Source of the DNA: Todiramphus chloris collaris
Lineage: Eukaryota > Chordata > Aves > Coraciiformes > Alcedinidae
Direction: 5' to 3'
Assembly: GCA_025345505.1 (NCBI GenBank)
Contig: JANVCC010000022.1
Span: 32,773,602 to 32,837,601 of the forward strand
DNA: 64,000 nt
The position numbers were made by a program, and so were the translations under genes. The notes under the pieces are model-generated. The model had not been told where the DNA came from. It saw only the letters and a list, made by a program, of their open reading frames with translations, and did no database searches. The number at the start of each line of letters is the position of its first letter. Position 1 is the stretch's first letter. Below are positions 1 to 12,200 of the stretch, one piece after another.

Positions 1-179
1 CATTCGACAGAACACGGGAAGCATTTGGAATGGAGGCATAATCTGCACACAAAACCTGGGTTTCCCAGACTAGAGGATATGAAATTACTGGCAACCAAAG
101 CCTTTAATTAAACAGGCCTTCAAATTCATCTGTGTAATAAAATACAGACAAACAAAAAGGAGAAGCAAGTATGACATAC

Positions 180-954
180 CTTTATGAGGTGTCTTTTCTC
201 AGGTAGCAAACTATATTTAAGAAAACAGAACAAACAAGCTTTAGTTAGCAGGGATTCCGTTCTCAGATATGGAGAGGGAAAAAAAAAAAAGTTGCCACAA
301 CGTTATACTCACTCTTCAACGCTTCTGTCGTATATAATCTTAATTCTCAGCTGTTGATCCACGTTTCTCTTCAAGACGTGCTTTTCCTTCAGAGGAACCT
401 GATAGACAACCTGTCCGGGCGAGGAACAAGCCCTGGATTAGGCGGCTCACCCGGAGCCGCACCAAGGGGCGCCCCCAGGTCCCTCACCCCTCGCCGCCCG
501 GGGCCTCTTTTCCCTGGTCTTTCAGCGCAGCCCCTTCCCGCCCTTCTCCTCCCAGACCTCCGCGCCGGGACGTCCGAAGCCACCGCCGGTACCCGCGCCG
601 CGGACCACACCCGGGGGCCGCGGGGCCAGACCTGCCACAGACCGGGCCGGGGCCGCTGTAAGGGGCACGGACCCAGCACCGGGAGCGGGAAACGGAGCCC
701 CCAACCCCCGCCGCCGCCTGACAACCCCCCCGCGGCGGCCCCACCTCCTCGCCGCTGGGCACGCGGTGGTGACATGACGAGGGAGAAGAAAGGGCGGCGG
801 CGCCGCCGCAGCCCAGCGGCAGCAGCAACAGTAGCAGCAGCAGGAGCAGCAGCGCGGCGGGGAAAGCGGCGGGGAAAGCGGCGGGGAAAGCGGCGAGCAG
901 CGGCCGGCAACAGCTGTGGGGCTGGGGGCGCCCGCCGCCCGGCTCGGCGGCCAT
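180..954 (-). CDS. LMLN: LMLN-like (leishmanolysin-like/invadolysin metallopeptidase), 5' end, partial
   Basis: Three coding exons are visible on the minus strand: 745-954 (70 codons), 313-410 and 180-210. The gene continues past the left edge. Exon 1 starts MAAEPGGG and encodes a strongly hydrophobic leucine run (about residues 35-45), read as a signal peptide, then a CHHRVPSGEE segment. It ends at an AG|GTGGGG donor. Exon 2 encodes VVYQVPLKEKHVLKRN, then LRIKIIYDRSVE, and ends at A|GTGAGTAT. Exon 3 (31 bases) encodes DLLPEKRHLIK and ends at G|GTATGT. Phases join cleanly. The signal peptide followed by a V-E-x-L-P-E-K-type segment resembles the N-terminus of LMLN, a secreted/ER M8 zinc protease. 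The HExxH catalytic exon lies outside the window, so the identification is by resemblance from memory. Exon 1 carries three perfect copies of a 12-base repeat. Transcription runs away from PARP14 copy A. Confidence 0.6.
854..889. repeat. 12-bp minisatellite (3 perfect copies) in LMLN-like exon 1
   Basis: The unit gcggcggggaaa occurs three times in tandem at 854-865, 866-877 and 878-889. On the minus strand it encodes Phe-Pro-Ala-Ala repeats just before the leucine run. An imperfect GCA-rich triplet tract (about 816-853) next to it encodes the poly-leucine core. Both are likely length-polymorphic parts of the signal peptide. Confidence 0.85.
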
Positions 955-1250
955 CTTCGACTGCCCCTCCGCCGCGTCGCCATGGAGGCAGCGCCGGCCG
1001 CGGCGGGCCCCGCCAATAGGCGGGCGGGGAGCGCGGGAAAGGGTGGGGCGGAGACGACGGGCGCTTCTGATTGGGCGCGGCTGGCGGAGAGGTGAGGGGT
1101 GGGGCGGGGGGAGGGGCGGGGAGGTGGAGGTGACGGAGGGCGCGGGGGAGGCTGCGCCGTGCGGCGCTGAGCGGGGGGCGGAGCGGGGCGCGGTGGCGTG
1201 CGTGGCGTGCGTGGCGGGGTGCGGTGCGGTGCTGCGGCGGGGTGCGATGT
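955..1250 (-). promoter_or_regulatory. CpG-island promoter upstream of the LMLN-like gene
   Basis: A very GC- and CpG-rich stretch directly upstream of the LMLN-like start codon. It contains a CCAAT box in minus orientation (ATTGG at 1070-1074), a CCAAT in plus orientation (1013-1017) and GC-box-like GGGGCGGGG runs around 1099-1120. There is no TATA box, which fits a housekeeping-type promoter. Opposed CCAAT boxes could allow divergent transcription, but no plus-strand gene follows. Confidence 0.6.
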
Positions 1251-2049
1251 TTTAAACTCAAAAAGGGTAGATTCAGACGAGATACAAGGAAGAAATTTTT
1301 TAGAGTGAGGGTGGTGAAACACTGGCCTGGGTTGCCCAGGGAGGTGGTAGATGCCCCGTCCCTGTGGCGTGCGGGAAACAAACTCTCCAACCCGTGAAAG
1401 GTTCTAAAGCAGGGATGTTTATTACGGCGCCGGGTGCAAGGGGGATCGTTCCTCCCAGCTTGCACTCCCGAGTGTCCATCAAGCATCTATTTATTGCATT
1501 AAAGTATGCATATTTAGCAGAGTTAGCTACATATTCATTATACAGGGTTGGATTATCATCATCAGTTCCAGGAACTCATTATCATCGACCTCCTCCCCTT
1601 GGCACTTACGCAATGCCAGCTGGGGGTCGTGGGCCAGGGTCTCCAGGGGTCTTTGGGAGGAAGGCTGCCAGCCTTCCTCGCAGTGTACTTTCCACCTTGT
1701 GTCTCAAAATGAGAGTTGTGATGAATCGGAGATCACAGGATTGGTGGGAGGCTCTTCTTTATTCCTCCCTGTCTTGGAGTTAGTTCCCCTTATCTACAAG
1801 CTATGCAAGAAGAGCTAAGGGCCGTAAAGCTGTCAAGCCTCAAGGTCATGTCTCCTGTTTATCTCAGGAGGCCCCAGGATAACAAGGGCTGCCCAACTTG
1901 CTTCATTATCTTTTAAGCAGAACACTGTCCCCCCTCACTTCACCTGGAAACATTCCAGATCAGATTGGATGGGGCTCTGAGCAACCTGCTCTAGTTGCAG
2001 ATGTCCCTGCTCCCTTCAAGGGGGTTGGCCTAGGTGACCTCTAAAGGTA
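1251..2049 (+). mobile_element. CR1 LINE 3' fragment, split by an LTR insertion
   Basis: 1251-1362 matches the CR1 3' region remembered from birds: the aggaagaaatt block, then gtgagggtggtgaaacactgg, then gggaggtggtagatgcccc. The element resumes at 1943 with cctggaaacattccag and a ggatggggctctgagcaacctg block, and fades out near 2049. The two halves are contiguous in the CR1 consensus, so the LTR at 1363-1942 inserted later. Confidence 0.85.
1363..1942 (-). mobile_element. Solo LTR of an endogenous retrovirus, inserted in CR1
   Basis: A segment of about 580 bases bounded by TG...CA termini and interrupting a CR1 element. Read on the minus strand it begins TGAAGTGAGG, holds AATAAA-like signals near its 3' half and ends in a pyrimidine-rich region finishing ...CGCCACA. 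No gag, pol or env is present, so it is a solo LTR or LTR-like relic. A target-site duplication is not clear (only CCC/CCT-like bases match), so the exact ends are uncertain by a few bases. Confidence 0.65.
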
Positions 2050-3280
2050 TGCAGTGGGGAAGGGGCTGGGGGGCTGGCGGCAGCAGCGCACTGCAGAGCA
2101 GCACGGGGCAATGCACGGCAGGGCAGTCCGGCTGGGTGCAGCGTGGCACAGCGCGGTGTGACACAACCCATGGCAGCGTGGCTGCGCTGTGATGCGCTCC
2201 AGTTAGGTCCCTGCAGTGTACTGGGGAGCTGTGCGGCGTGTTGCTGCGTGAGATTCAGTGCCCTGGCTGCCTTGCTGCTATTATAGCCAGTTTCAGGTTG
2301 GGGCCCCAGTTCCCCAGCTCAGCAAGGCCCCTCATTCTCTCCCCAAGACCACCTCCTTGGCCCTGGGTGCCCTGTGCCATGAGGAGTTTGCTGCAGGCCA
2401 TGAGTTTGACATCCTGCTGCCCAGACGCAAAGATCCTCCTGGGGCTGCTCCCAATGTGGGCAGCTCAGCCCAGGGCTCAAGTCCAGGGCTGGGGTTTCAT
2501 TTTTCATACCCAACTCAGACTTTTCTATCTTCTTAGTCCACAATACGACAGAATATCCCCAGGTTTGTAGTGAAGAAACTTCTATCACCCCCAAGGAGAA
2601 AAATTGCTTGGATTTTTGCAGTGCTTCATCTTTCATCTCCTGCAGCTTTCCAAGGCATTAAATGATAACAAGGGGCCACACAGATGTAAAATGGTGTGTC
2701 CCAGCTCACCAGGCAGCTTGGTAACAGCAGGGACAGAAGCCAACAGATGCTTGGTGATCTCAGTTAAACTGAGTCACTCTGGCTGCTGCTGTATTTCCAC
2801 AATAAACACCCAAAAAAGTAGAGAGGGGAGAAAAGTATCCTCACTTTTTCACAGAGAGTAAAAATTACTAAAACAGGAGTGAGTTAAAATCTGGGATTTT
2901 TTAAAAGGGAATTTATGCAGGACATTAATCTGAAGTGTTGCATGTGCATCTGCTGTGGCGAGCAGAAATGTGTTATATTGCCACCTACAGATACCATAAG
3001 TGCTTTTCCCCCATGCAGGCAATGAGAATGGCAGAGGGGGTTTAAGACATCCTGGCAGCTAGTTGCAGCACAGGTCTCCTTTGGGCAGAGTAACTTCAGC
3101 TGGCATCTGCATGCACAGATCTTTCACTCAAACACTACAAGAAAACAATTCTGTGTTTAAGCCTCTTCAGCTTCTCACTATTTATAGCATATAAATGTAC
3201 TATGAAGATGTTAAAATGTAAAGCAACAGTTCTACTTGAAGTGTCCTACCACGTCATTTACACAAAAGAACACCACATCA
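2050..3280. other. Intergenic spacer between the CR1/LTR block and the PARP14 copy A 3' end
   Basis: No gene recognised. The first 200 bases are GC-rich with repeated gcagc/gcac words. The rest is ordinary AT-richer sequence with only short, unsupported open frames on both strands. Confidence 0.6.
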
Positions 3281-3295
3281 CCCTTTGAAAACACT

Positions 3296-3301
3296 TTTAT
3301 T
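3296..3301 (-). terminator. Polyadenylation signal (AATAAA) of PARP14 copy A
   Basis: AATAAA on the minus strand, about 920 bases after the copy A stop codon at 4225. It is the best-placed signal and implies a 3' UTR covering roughly 3275-4224. It was not tested against transcripts. Confidence 0.55.
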
Positions 3302-4224
3302 AAAACTAGGTGTATGTCTTTTGAGTGGCAGTTTTAAGGTATCACCAGGTAGTTGTACAGCTTGCAAAGATGTACAAATGGCATTATTTTCTCACTTTAC
3401 AGAGCTTTAAAAATTTACAAATGGTGTAAGCATGGTAACTGGGATACACCCCTTTAAATGACTCTCTGCAAACTGGTAATTCTACAGAAGGGTTAATGTT
3501 TTGGTACTGACCAGAAGAAAAGTCTCTCTCTACTGTCTTGAAAACTTCAGAAGCAATGACTTTCTAGGGGGAAGTTGGATGTAGGTAATGCAGGGGACTA
3601 TGGAGAATGCCCCTAAGGGGTATTACCCCAGAGGAGGTAATCCTATAGTCATACCTTATCTGAAGGTATGAGTAAAGGAAGTTATAGCTAGGGAATAACA
3701 AAGTGTGCCCCAACAGCAGAAGGGGGGTAAAACAATTAATGCAAAATGTGTGTTCAATAGGGTTAGGGGTTTTCTTCAGGATTCTTAGCACAAACAAGGG
3801 TGAGAGAATGCCCAAGAATGCCTTAAAACACCACTTGCAAGAGAGGTTTTGCCCTCAGCACAAGTATTTGAAATAAATCCTCACAAGCCCCCAGGCACTG
3901 GGTGTGTTATGGTGAATAGTGGAAATAGGAACATGCGTGGGGGCACTGCCCTACCCTCCACCTCGTACTTCAGAGCACAGGTGAGACAGCAGCTCCCCCT
4001 CCTCCTAGTCCTCTCTGCCTTGCATACACCTCAGCATAACGGAATTTGAAACGAGAGTGATAAGGGCATAGTCTAAAATATTTGCTTCTCTTGGCTTCAT
4101 TGGGTTGATAATTTGAAGAAGTATTTAAACACATAGATAGATAAATAACCACTTAGATTAAGAAACCTAGATGTGAACAACAATCAAGAACTGCCCTGTT
4201 AATTCCCACACATAAAAGGCACTA

Positions 4225-6293
4225 TTATTTTCTGAAAGTAATAAGGTATTCAGGATATGCCTGAATGTCATTAAATATGACAAACATCGTTGGATTGGTC
4301 TCGTTATCCACTACGCTGTCATAGAGGTCTGTAGGATCTGCTGGGTGTTTTGGTGGTGGCGTGATGAGGCCTCTGCTCCCAGCACAGTACTGCCCCGTGA
4401 GGACTCGAGCCAAGTACATGTATCTTCTGCCAGTCAGATCCGGCCTGGCATAAGTGTCCTGAGCAGAATAACTTGCATCAACAGCAAAGTATGTTCCATT
4501 GCCGATGGCTGCAGCTGTTTGGAAAGATGTTTTCAAATATTCTTAATGGTCTTATTCCAATAAGAACCTTTAAAGCTTCCTCTCCTCCCCCCCCCCCCCC
4601 CTTTTTTTTTCTTTACTCTGCAGAAGTTATAAATTTGCTTAGTTTAAACAGCAGAGTCTAGTAATAATCCTTTGTATCAGAATCAAATACAAATCCACTT
4701 GCATGCCAGGTAAATATCAACACCCAGGTTTTGATCGCCATTTCTAATATGAAATAGGCCTTCTTGTTTAGCTTGCAATCCATCAAACTGTACATCTTCA
4801 GAGCCTCTTCAACTTAAAATGACTATATAATTATAATTACAGTAGTTGCATTTAACAAGATGGAAGAATCGTGTTTCTTTGAAACAGATTTCCTCTTTTT
4901 GACAGTGGTAGAAAGCTTTTAAAGCTAGACAGGTCCTTCCTATCTGGCTGCTCTGATCTTTGGGTATTTTTGCAAGGCTACCCAGCCTGAGAGAAGGGAA
5001 GTGAGCCCTTGCTATTGTAAGTCATGGCCAAGACAGAGAGGTACACATGTCAATGCTCACAAGCAGAGAGAGGACATGGGAACTGAGGGCTCTTACTTCG
5101 AGTAAATCCAACCTCCTGGCACTACCAAAGATCAGGAAAGCAAAACTACATCTCTTCAGGTAGTTTTAAAAAGAAATGGTGGCTTCCAATTTCTACCTGT
5201 GCACAGCCCGATATATTTTGTGTATGCTGGGCTTTGTTTTCTCAAGAAAATATCAGTGTAAGTACCTCTAGAGGATCCAGACAGATGAATGTCTGCTTTC
5301 GGATCCAGACCACACTGAAGTGTCAACTAGATCTGAATTAAGCTGTCCAGCTCTCTCCAGATCAAGTCAGCCCTAGGTTTATACAATTGTGTCCGAAGGA
5401 AGAAAACATTAAGAACACAAAGTAAGGTCTTCTGAAGTAAGGTTGCAGGACCTCTGAGAGCAACTAGCACCTCAAGTTCCACTTCTTTGAATCCTGGCCC
5501 TTCATCTTTGAATGCTAATAAACATAACATGACTGTACTAGAGGAACTGGACAAAACAATCTTTGAACTAATGGAGAAAGTCTTTCTGCTGAATATTTAA
5601 TAGTTGTCCCTAACAGCTACTGAAGGGGAAGAATTAATTAATGAATTTCAACTGATTTCACGTGCATAAGAATGGTAGGGGAGTGGGATCTTTTGATTGC
5701 TTGTGCGGTCCTTATCTTTGGAGGCAACATAAGAAATACTGCACCCCTACTTTGCTACCTGCCTTTGTCTAAGAAGAGGGGAGATACCAGCACCTAGTGG
5801 TAGCTATCTCAGCTAAGGATGGTGAACAGCTGTCCTTGTTCCTTTCTGCTAGCAGATCACACAAAACATTTCTCAAAATCTGCCCAGGCTTGATTTCAGA
5901 GTAGGTGAGCTTTTTCTGATGCCCTCTAGATTCATCAACAAGGACTGAACAGAACAAGGTCATTCCTCTGTCCATACAGATCACGCTCTGGAGTTTTTTA
6001 TTACTTTGTTCTCCAGCTTTATTCAGTCTTCACATTGTACTGACAGCATTGTAACACTGACATTCCCTAGCACTGTACACAAGTCTAGGAAAGTAACTGC
6101 TTATAGGTAGCTACTCACCATTCTTTCCAGCAAACCCACGATTAAATCCATTGTAGTTGATCGTGCTTAGTGAGGATGGAGCTGTCCCATGAAATAGCAG
6201 CTTCTCATTTTTTTGGCTTTTGTTCTTTGTGCAGAGAGACTTTTTTTTTATTTGGTACGTCTGCCAGAGGAAGGGATTTTGTATTCTTTCAAT
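4225..6293 (-). other. Copy A ART catalytic domain (last two exons)
   Basis: Exon 16 (6119-6293) encodes [10 protein letters not shown] and the LLFHGT motif, whose histidine (H1718) binds NAD+. Exon 17 (4225-4514) encodes [13 protein letters not shown] with Y1750, and ends in [20 protein letters not shown]. The third triad position, Leu in human PARP14, is Met1818. The intervening intron (4515-6118) holds a poly-C/poly-T run at about 4584-4609 and nothing else recognised. Confidence 0.9.
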
Positions 6294-9200
6294 CTGCAAA
6301 GTTACAAAATAAAACTATATTTATACTGGTAGAGACCAATATTTATTATGGCAGGAAAGCACTAAAACCAAACTGAAAGAATGACAGTAATTTTCACTAT
6401 GCCCTGTTAGTGTGTGGTTTGGGTGGGGGAATTGAATACACGAGCCTCCTGAAAAATCAGAAACCAAAGTAGCTTATAAGAGGTTTTCAAGCTTAGTACT
6501 TTTTGGGATACATTTGTCTTGCCTAGTGTGCCAGGTACAGTGGCAATCATGGTAGCTGTGTGTTGTCTGGTTTGGAAATGGTCAGTTTTACCACTGATAG
6601 AGACAATGATGTAAGATGCCTTCTGTACACCCTGATCATCTTTACTGAGGATTTGCTCACTAAGGGATAGACTGTAGCAATACCATTACTCTGAACTTCA
6701 AGTTTCTTTTCTCATCTCAGCTTGAAAGTCAAAATTATTTCATTTACTGTGTAGCTTAGCAACCCATAAGAAACTTTTATATAAAAATAAATAGGTGGGA
6801 GGATAGGTGTTGCTGGCTCCCTATGCCAACACTGCGAACATAACTCAGGGGGAAACAGTGTATCTGGGTCAAAGTATAGTCTTCAAAGCATTGCTGTAAC
6901 AGCTTTACATTTTCAATGGAAAAAGACTTCATGTCAGTACCTGATTTTTCCTATTGTACACTGATACAGTGTTCTATTTGTGTCCTAGTGACCGTGCTCA
7001 TTGAAAAATTTTCTTCCACTGTGAGATTCAAACATAGTCTTAACTTCATCATATTTTCTCCGATCGAGTGCTCCTGATTCTCAATAATTCCATCCTCTCC
7101 CTGGCAATTAAATTTCTGTGCGCTGTGTTACAGACTTTTCAATAAGCAGGATAAAACCTTGACACTATGGTTAAAACCAACAGTCTAGCCTGAAAGGCTC
7201 TGGGACTGACAGGAAAATAGTAAACTAGTAGAAAGCTTTATGGCCAGCCTACAAGGGCTTTGTATTTTGCTTTGTAATCTGAATGTGTTTGCTTGTGCTT
7301 CCAATATAGAATTTCCCAATGGAAAATACCACATTAACTAGTGAGTGACACATTAATTGAACACAGAATCAGAGAGAAGACTGATGGTCACTGATTTTGT
7401 GTTATTAGAAGGCAGAAACGGCAGGGCAACTCTTAGGAAGTGTGATTTGATTTATACCCGCCTTGTACAGTGTTGGGGAGACTGACATATGAAAGGTATA
7501 TGAAGGTTGCAGAGGCCTTACAAAAAAAGGTTCAGTAAACAATGTTTTCAGCACAAGAATTCACTTTTTCCCCCACCACAGGATTTCACCTTCTCTATGA
7601 TAAAGCTTGGACAGGTTTGCTGAAACCTCTTCTGAACTTCCACATATTCCTGACGTGATGGCTTGAGATTCACCAGTTTGACCCGTTCTTTTTGCATGTC
7701 ATCCCATTGTGCAGGGAGCTCTATTGACTGCTTATCTGCAAAAGAGATTGCATTATCATCACAGATAGCTAGCTCAGTTCTGTAGGCACACCTTACAAAC
7801 CAACTGCATGTAGAGGGCTGAGAGGACAGTACCTTATGTGGTACTTTATTCCAAGAATACTCCTTCTCCAATACCTCACTAGCTCTGTAATGCACCATTG
7901 AGATTCTACACTTTCTCTAGTCTAATTATCCCCCTACCAGTACCTAACTGAAGCGAGTTTGAAAAATGAAGAATTCCACATGTTCTTCATATACAACTTC
8001 CTTTGTCAGACTGAAGCGTGACATCTATGCTCAACAGTCACATATGCACAGATAATATTTGCATTTAAAGAAGATGTTCTGATTTCAGTAATACTTGCCA
8101 CTCATTATGAAACTAAAAGTGCTAGCTGTGGCATGCCCAGGGGAAAAAAACCCCAAAAAATAAAGGGAAAAAAAAATAAAGCTATGGACTAGCTTACTAC
8201 TTTGATACACCCAAGTTTGCCATTTATCAGAATTTTCATTCAACAATCACTGTTAAAGGTTTGTTTATTAACAAAGCTATAATTTACCTTCATTCTTTGG
8301 CACACGTTGAATGTTTATAGTTCTTCCTTGGTCATCATTAGCTTGTAGAGTATTCAGATCCACCTTGTAGTTGTTCTTGTTAATTTTAACAGTAAGATGT
8401 GTTTTTTTAGCTATTTTGGCATCCTCCAGCTGCATATTTGTCAGTTTATCAAAAGGAACAAAGCTATTGTTGCTTACCAGATACCTCCATTCTACCAGGT
8501 TATAAACAAGTTCTGCCTTGGATCGTTCTTCTTCAGTATCCTTTATTTTTTGGATCATTTTTTGAACTTCCACAGAAACAAAACAGACGTCCCTGCTAAT
8601 TCCAGAAATTTTAATGCAAGGAGGAGAAAGTTTATTTTCAAGCTGGATGGTAACATGTTTTCTCCTCTGGAGCTCTGACAAAGCATCAATTTGACTCTCA
8701 TCAAAATTTTCAATTAGCTCATCTGAAATACTGTTTTCAAACTGTTCCTTTAAAATGAAATTCTTTATCCAGGATTCAGTTGCCTCCACATTTTTTTTGC
8801 TTTCTCCACAAATTTGAAATGTGGCTAAATCAACTTTCTTCTCCAAAATAATGGGCTTTTTCTTCTCAGCAGGTTGCTTTTTGCCCCAAAAAAATGCTGT
8901 GAATAAATATACATGTTATTAGTTTTAAATAAAAGATCTTTAGTTTTATGTGCCCATATTCCAGAAAGCCTACCTACTTACATTTAAACAGAGATACCCA
9001 TGAATCTGTTGTGGATAAATCTGTATGTTCTCTTTTCTTCATGCTTTCATAAAAATCCCTAAGCATATATGTCTGGAATATGATGATTTTAATTTTTTTC
9101 AAATGCTGTACTGATCTTTTGCTTGCAAATTCCACTATAGCATCCAACATGTCATCAGCTACTTTTGCTGGACTCTGTTTTGCTTGACCTAAACAAATAT

Positions 9201-12200
9201 AAGAGGCACATATCAGTGAACAGCACTTGAATCAAGGCAGCATCCAGAAGAGAGAGACCGCATCCCCAGCTCACATGGACTGGCATCCCTCTCTCCTCCC
9301 CCTTTATGCGTTCTGGCCAAAGCCCCACACTCAACCTCAGCCTTACACCTAAGCCTGCGAGTCCCAGGAGCTGAAACCTTACACAGACCCAGGAAGCCCT
9401 TCTGGTATTTGCCCCATGCCCCTCACCCCATTTATGTTGAGGCTCCCAACAAGCACTTTGGCCTTAGCATCCCCCTGATATTTTTAAACCCACGCATCAC
9501 TAACTCCATTCCCATCTTTAAACAGGGTACCAAAGTAAAACCAAATCAAAATAGCGGAAGATTTTGGCACAGCTCGGCAGTGTCTTTCACCACACAAACA
9601 GGAACATGCAGCTCAAAACAGCTGCTCTCATTCCCCTACAACAAGCCTGAAGTGCAGCCTAAAGCCTATCCTGAAACACTGGTGGAACCCCTGGCAATTT
9701 CAGCCACAGCATCCCTTGGACAGCCATAGGGATACCAGCATGTAGACCAGGGGACCTGACCTGCCATCACTATCACTGTGCAGTCCAAACACTGACCCCC
9801 ACACCAGCTCCCACCCTGGCCCGACATGCTAAGCAAGGGCCAGCTCATGATTTCTCTTTCCAGTCAAGGGCACCCTTGGTCTGAGGATACCCTGCTTTCT
9901 TCAAGCCTCACTCCCCAGGCTAACCAGAAACTTAACCCAGCCTCTAGCCATCCACTGGAGCAGGCAGGCTGAAACAAGACCTATAAAAGGTGTCAACTGC
10001 AGGTATTCTATACCAGCCCACAGTTTCTGTAGTCAGCCAGGAAAGGTTCTGGTCTCAGAACAACTCCAACTTTCTTTGCCTACAAACCCCAATCCCAGCC
10101 CTTCCACGTGGCTGAAATCCCCAAACAAGGTCTATGGCAATTTTGAAGAAAGGTGCAGGGTGGCTGCTTGAGATCACAGCCTGCATTAGGGCAGAATGTT
10201 TCTTTATGGAGCAATACCTTTCCTTTCAGTGTTCTTGCTCAATTATTGTCTGCAATATTTATACTATTTTTTAAAAAAAAGCAACATTTTTGAAGCATGC
10301 AGGTGGGGTTTGAACTGACTACAGTGAACTTTCAGAAACCACAGTTCACAGAGCTTCTTGTACAAGTTTACTGCTCTCCTTATTAGAGGTACTAACTTTG
10401 TCCCAGTTTCTGAACTACTCCCATTGCTTTCCCAAGAAGGCACAAACCTGTTCCAATTGCCGGGAAGGCGACAGATTTGTACATCCTTAGCTCACACTCA
10501 TTAAGCACTTTAGAGACCTGACTCTTCACGTTGTTGTTGTGAATCAAGTGGATGATTTTACTGCACAACAGTTTTCCACCTTGGGTAGTAATAAAGCCAC
10601 TTTGAGACTGCTCAGCTGGAAGAGAGAAAATGAAGAATAAGACATAACATTTTCAAAGTGGCTATCTCTTCTGATAAGACAACTGGTTATACTGATGCTA
10701 GAAGAGAAGTGGAAAAAGTGGAAAGAAATCCACTGTGAACTATATTAACTTGGTTTTAATTGATTTCAGGTTTCTCTGAAAATATTCTGATTGCAGAATT
10801 TCTTTGAGAAAGTCAATCAAATAATTGTGGCATTTTCTAATTTACCAAGATCTCTGCTACGAAGTAGCTTCCTATTAAGTACAACTTAAGAATTTATGTT
10901 GAACTTCAATACAACTCACATTTACCTAAAAGCACACCAATAGAATGTTCACAATTCATTTATCTGAGAAGTCCTTTCTAATGCCACTTGTTCCTTCAAA
11001 GTGCAAACTCTTATTCTGCAGAAGAGCTGAACAGTTAAAACAGCATCATTAACACAATGAGCAAGTGATCCAAACTATGGTATAGAATCTTTCTGTCTGA
11101 GCATTCATATTGGATTACAAACACCTCAAAAGAGACCCATTGTGCAAATGAATGGACTGATGAACAGAGTTACATACCACTTCCCTGGTCACAAAGGTAA
11201 TGACCGATAATAAGATGCTCTGCATGTGCTGAGATCAGGCTGATAAGTGGGGAGAGCCTGCAGAGCCAAAGGCTGGGAGAAATATCCAGGCAATTCCATC
11301 TTGAAAGTTAACTCAGCAGGAACGTTTTGTTTACACAACCAGAACACGTTCCCCTCTGTGCTCATAGAGGTTAACCACTCTGAGTTGATATTTTACTGCT
11401 CTACCAACCTGATAGAATGCAGGCTACAGGAGAACAACGCACAACCAAGGGCGAAAGCAGAGTTACATTATTTCAGTGAAAAATAGTTACATGTTTTTGA
11501 ATAGAAGCCCAGATTTGCAATTTGCTTTTAAAAGCCAGTCCTGCACGACCTTACACCCAAAGAGTCTTTCACGACTCTGTTCAGTTTCAAAACTTTAACA
11601 CTCCAGCAGACGAGCTTAAAAATTATGCTCAAGTCAATGGAATTGTTTCTGTTCTTAAGTCAGGAACATACTCGAGTAATTTCAGGGGTAAAAAACTTAA
11701 ATTACATTGATTTCCCAGAACTTATTAGCATCAGAAAACTCTACCCATCTTCTGTTCAGTTGTGAAAAGAAAAATTCTCAAAGCAGGTGTGAAAACAACA
11801 ACAGGATTTTTCAAAATTCCTAAAAGTGAAAGCTATTTATTCAGATAAAATACTTGTACCATCAGAACAGAAAATTAAAAAATAACTTAAACAGAAGGAA
11901 AAAAAAAAAACTGAACAAAATACTATGCTTCAACATACCATACTGAGCACATTCATCTTCTACCTGGGAACCAGCAGCATCCATAATTGCTTTGAAGACC
12001 CCTTAAATTACATATGAAGAACATATACATTCATGAAGTCAGCTTTGACATTTCTACTCAAAACTCTACCCAACTCTACAAATAACTCCAAATTCTTACA
12101 TGGTAAGATCCCACAAAGTGCAGGATCTTGCCAGTTACCCCAAATACCCCTCATGAGACACTGCACTGACTGCAAAAAGAACGCTGCCTTCACTATTGAT

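Noticed and set aside
354-1486. Long open frames on both strands through the left CpG island (up to 365 codons)
   Set aside because: High GC suppresses stops. Only the frame 745-954 has a good start, signal peptide and matching splice sites. The others read through repeats and the CR1/LTR boundary.
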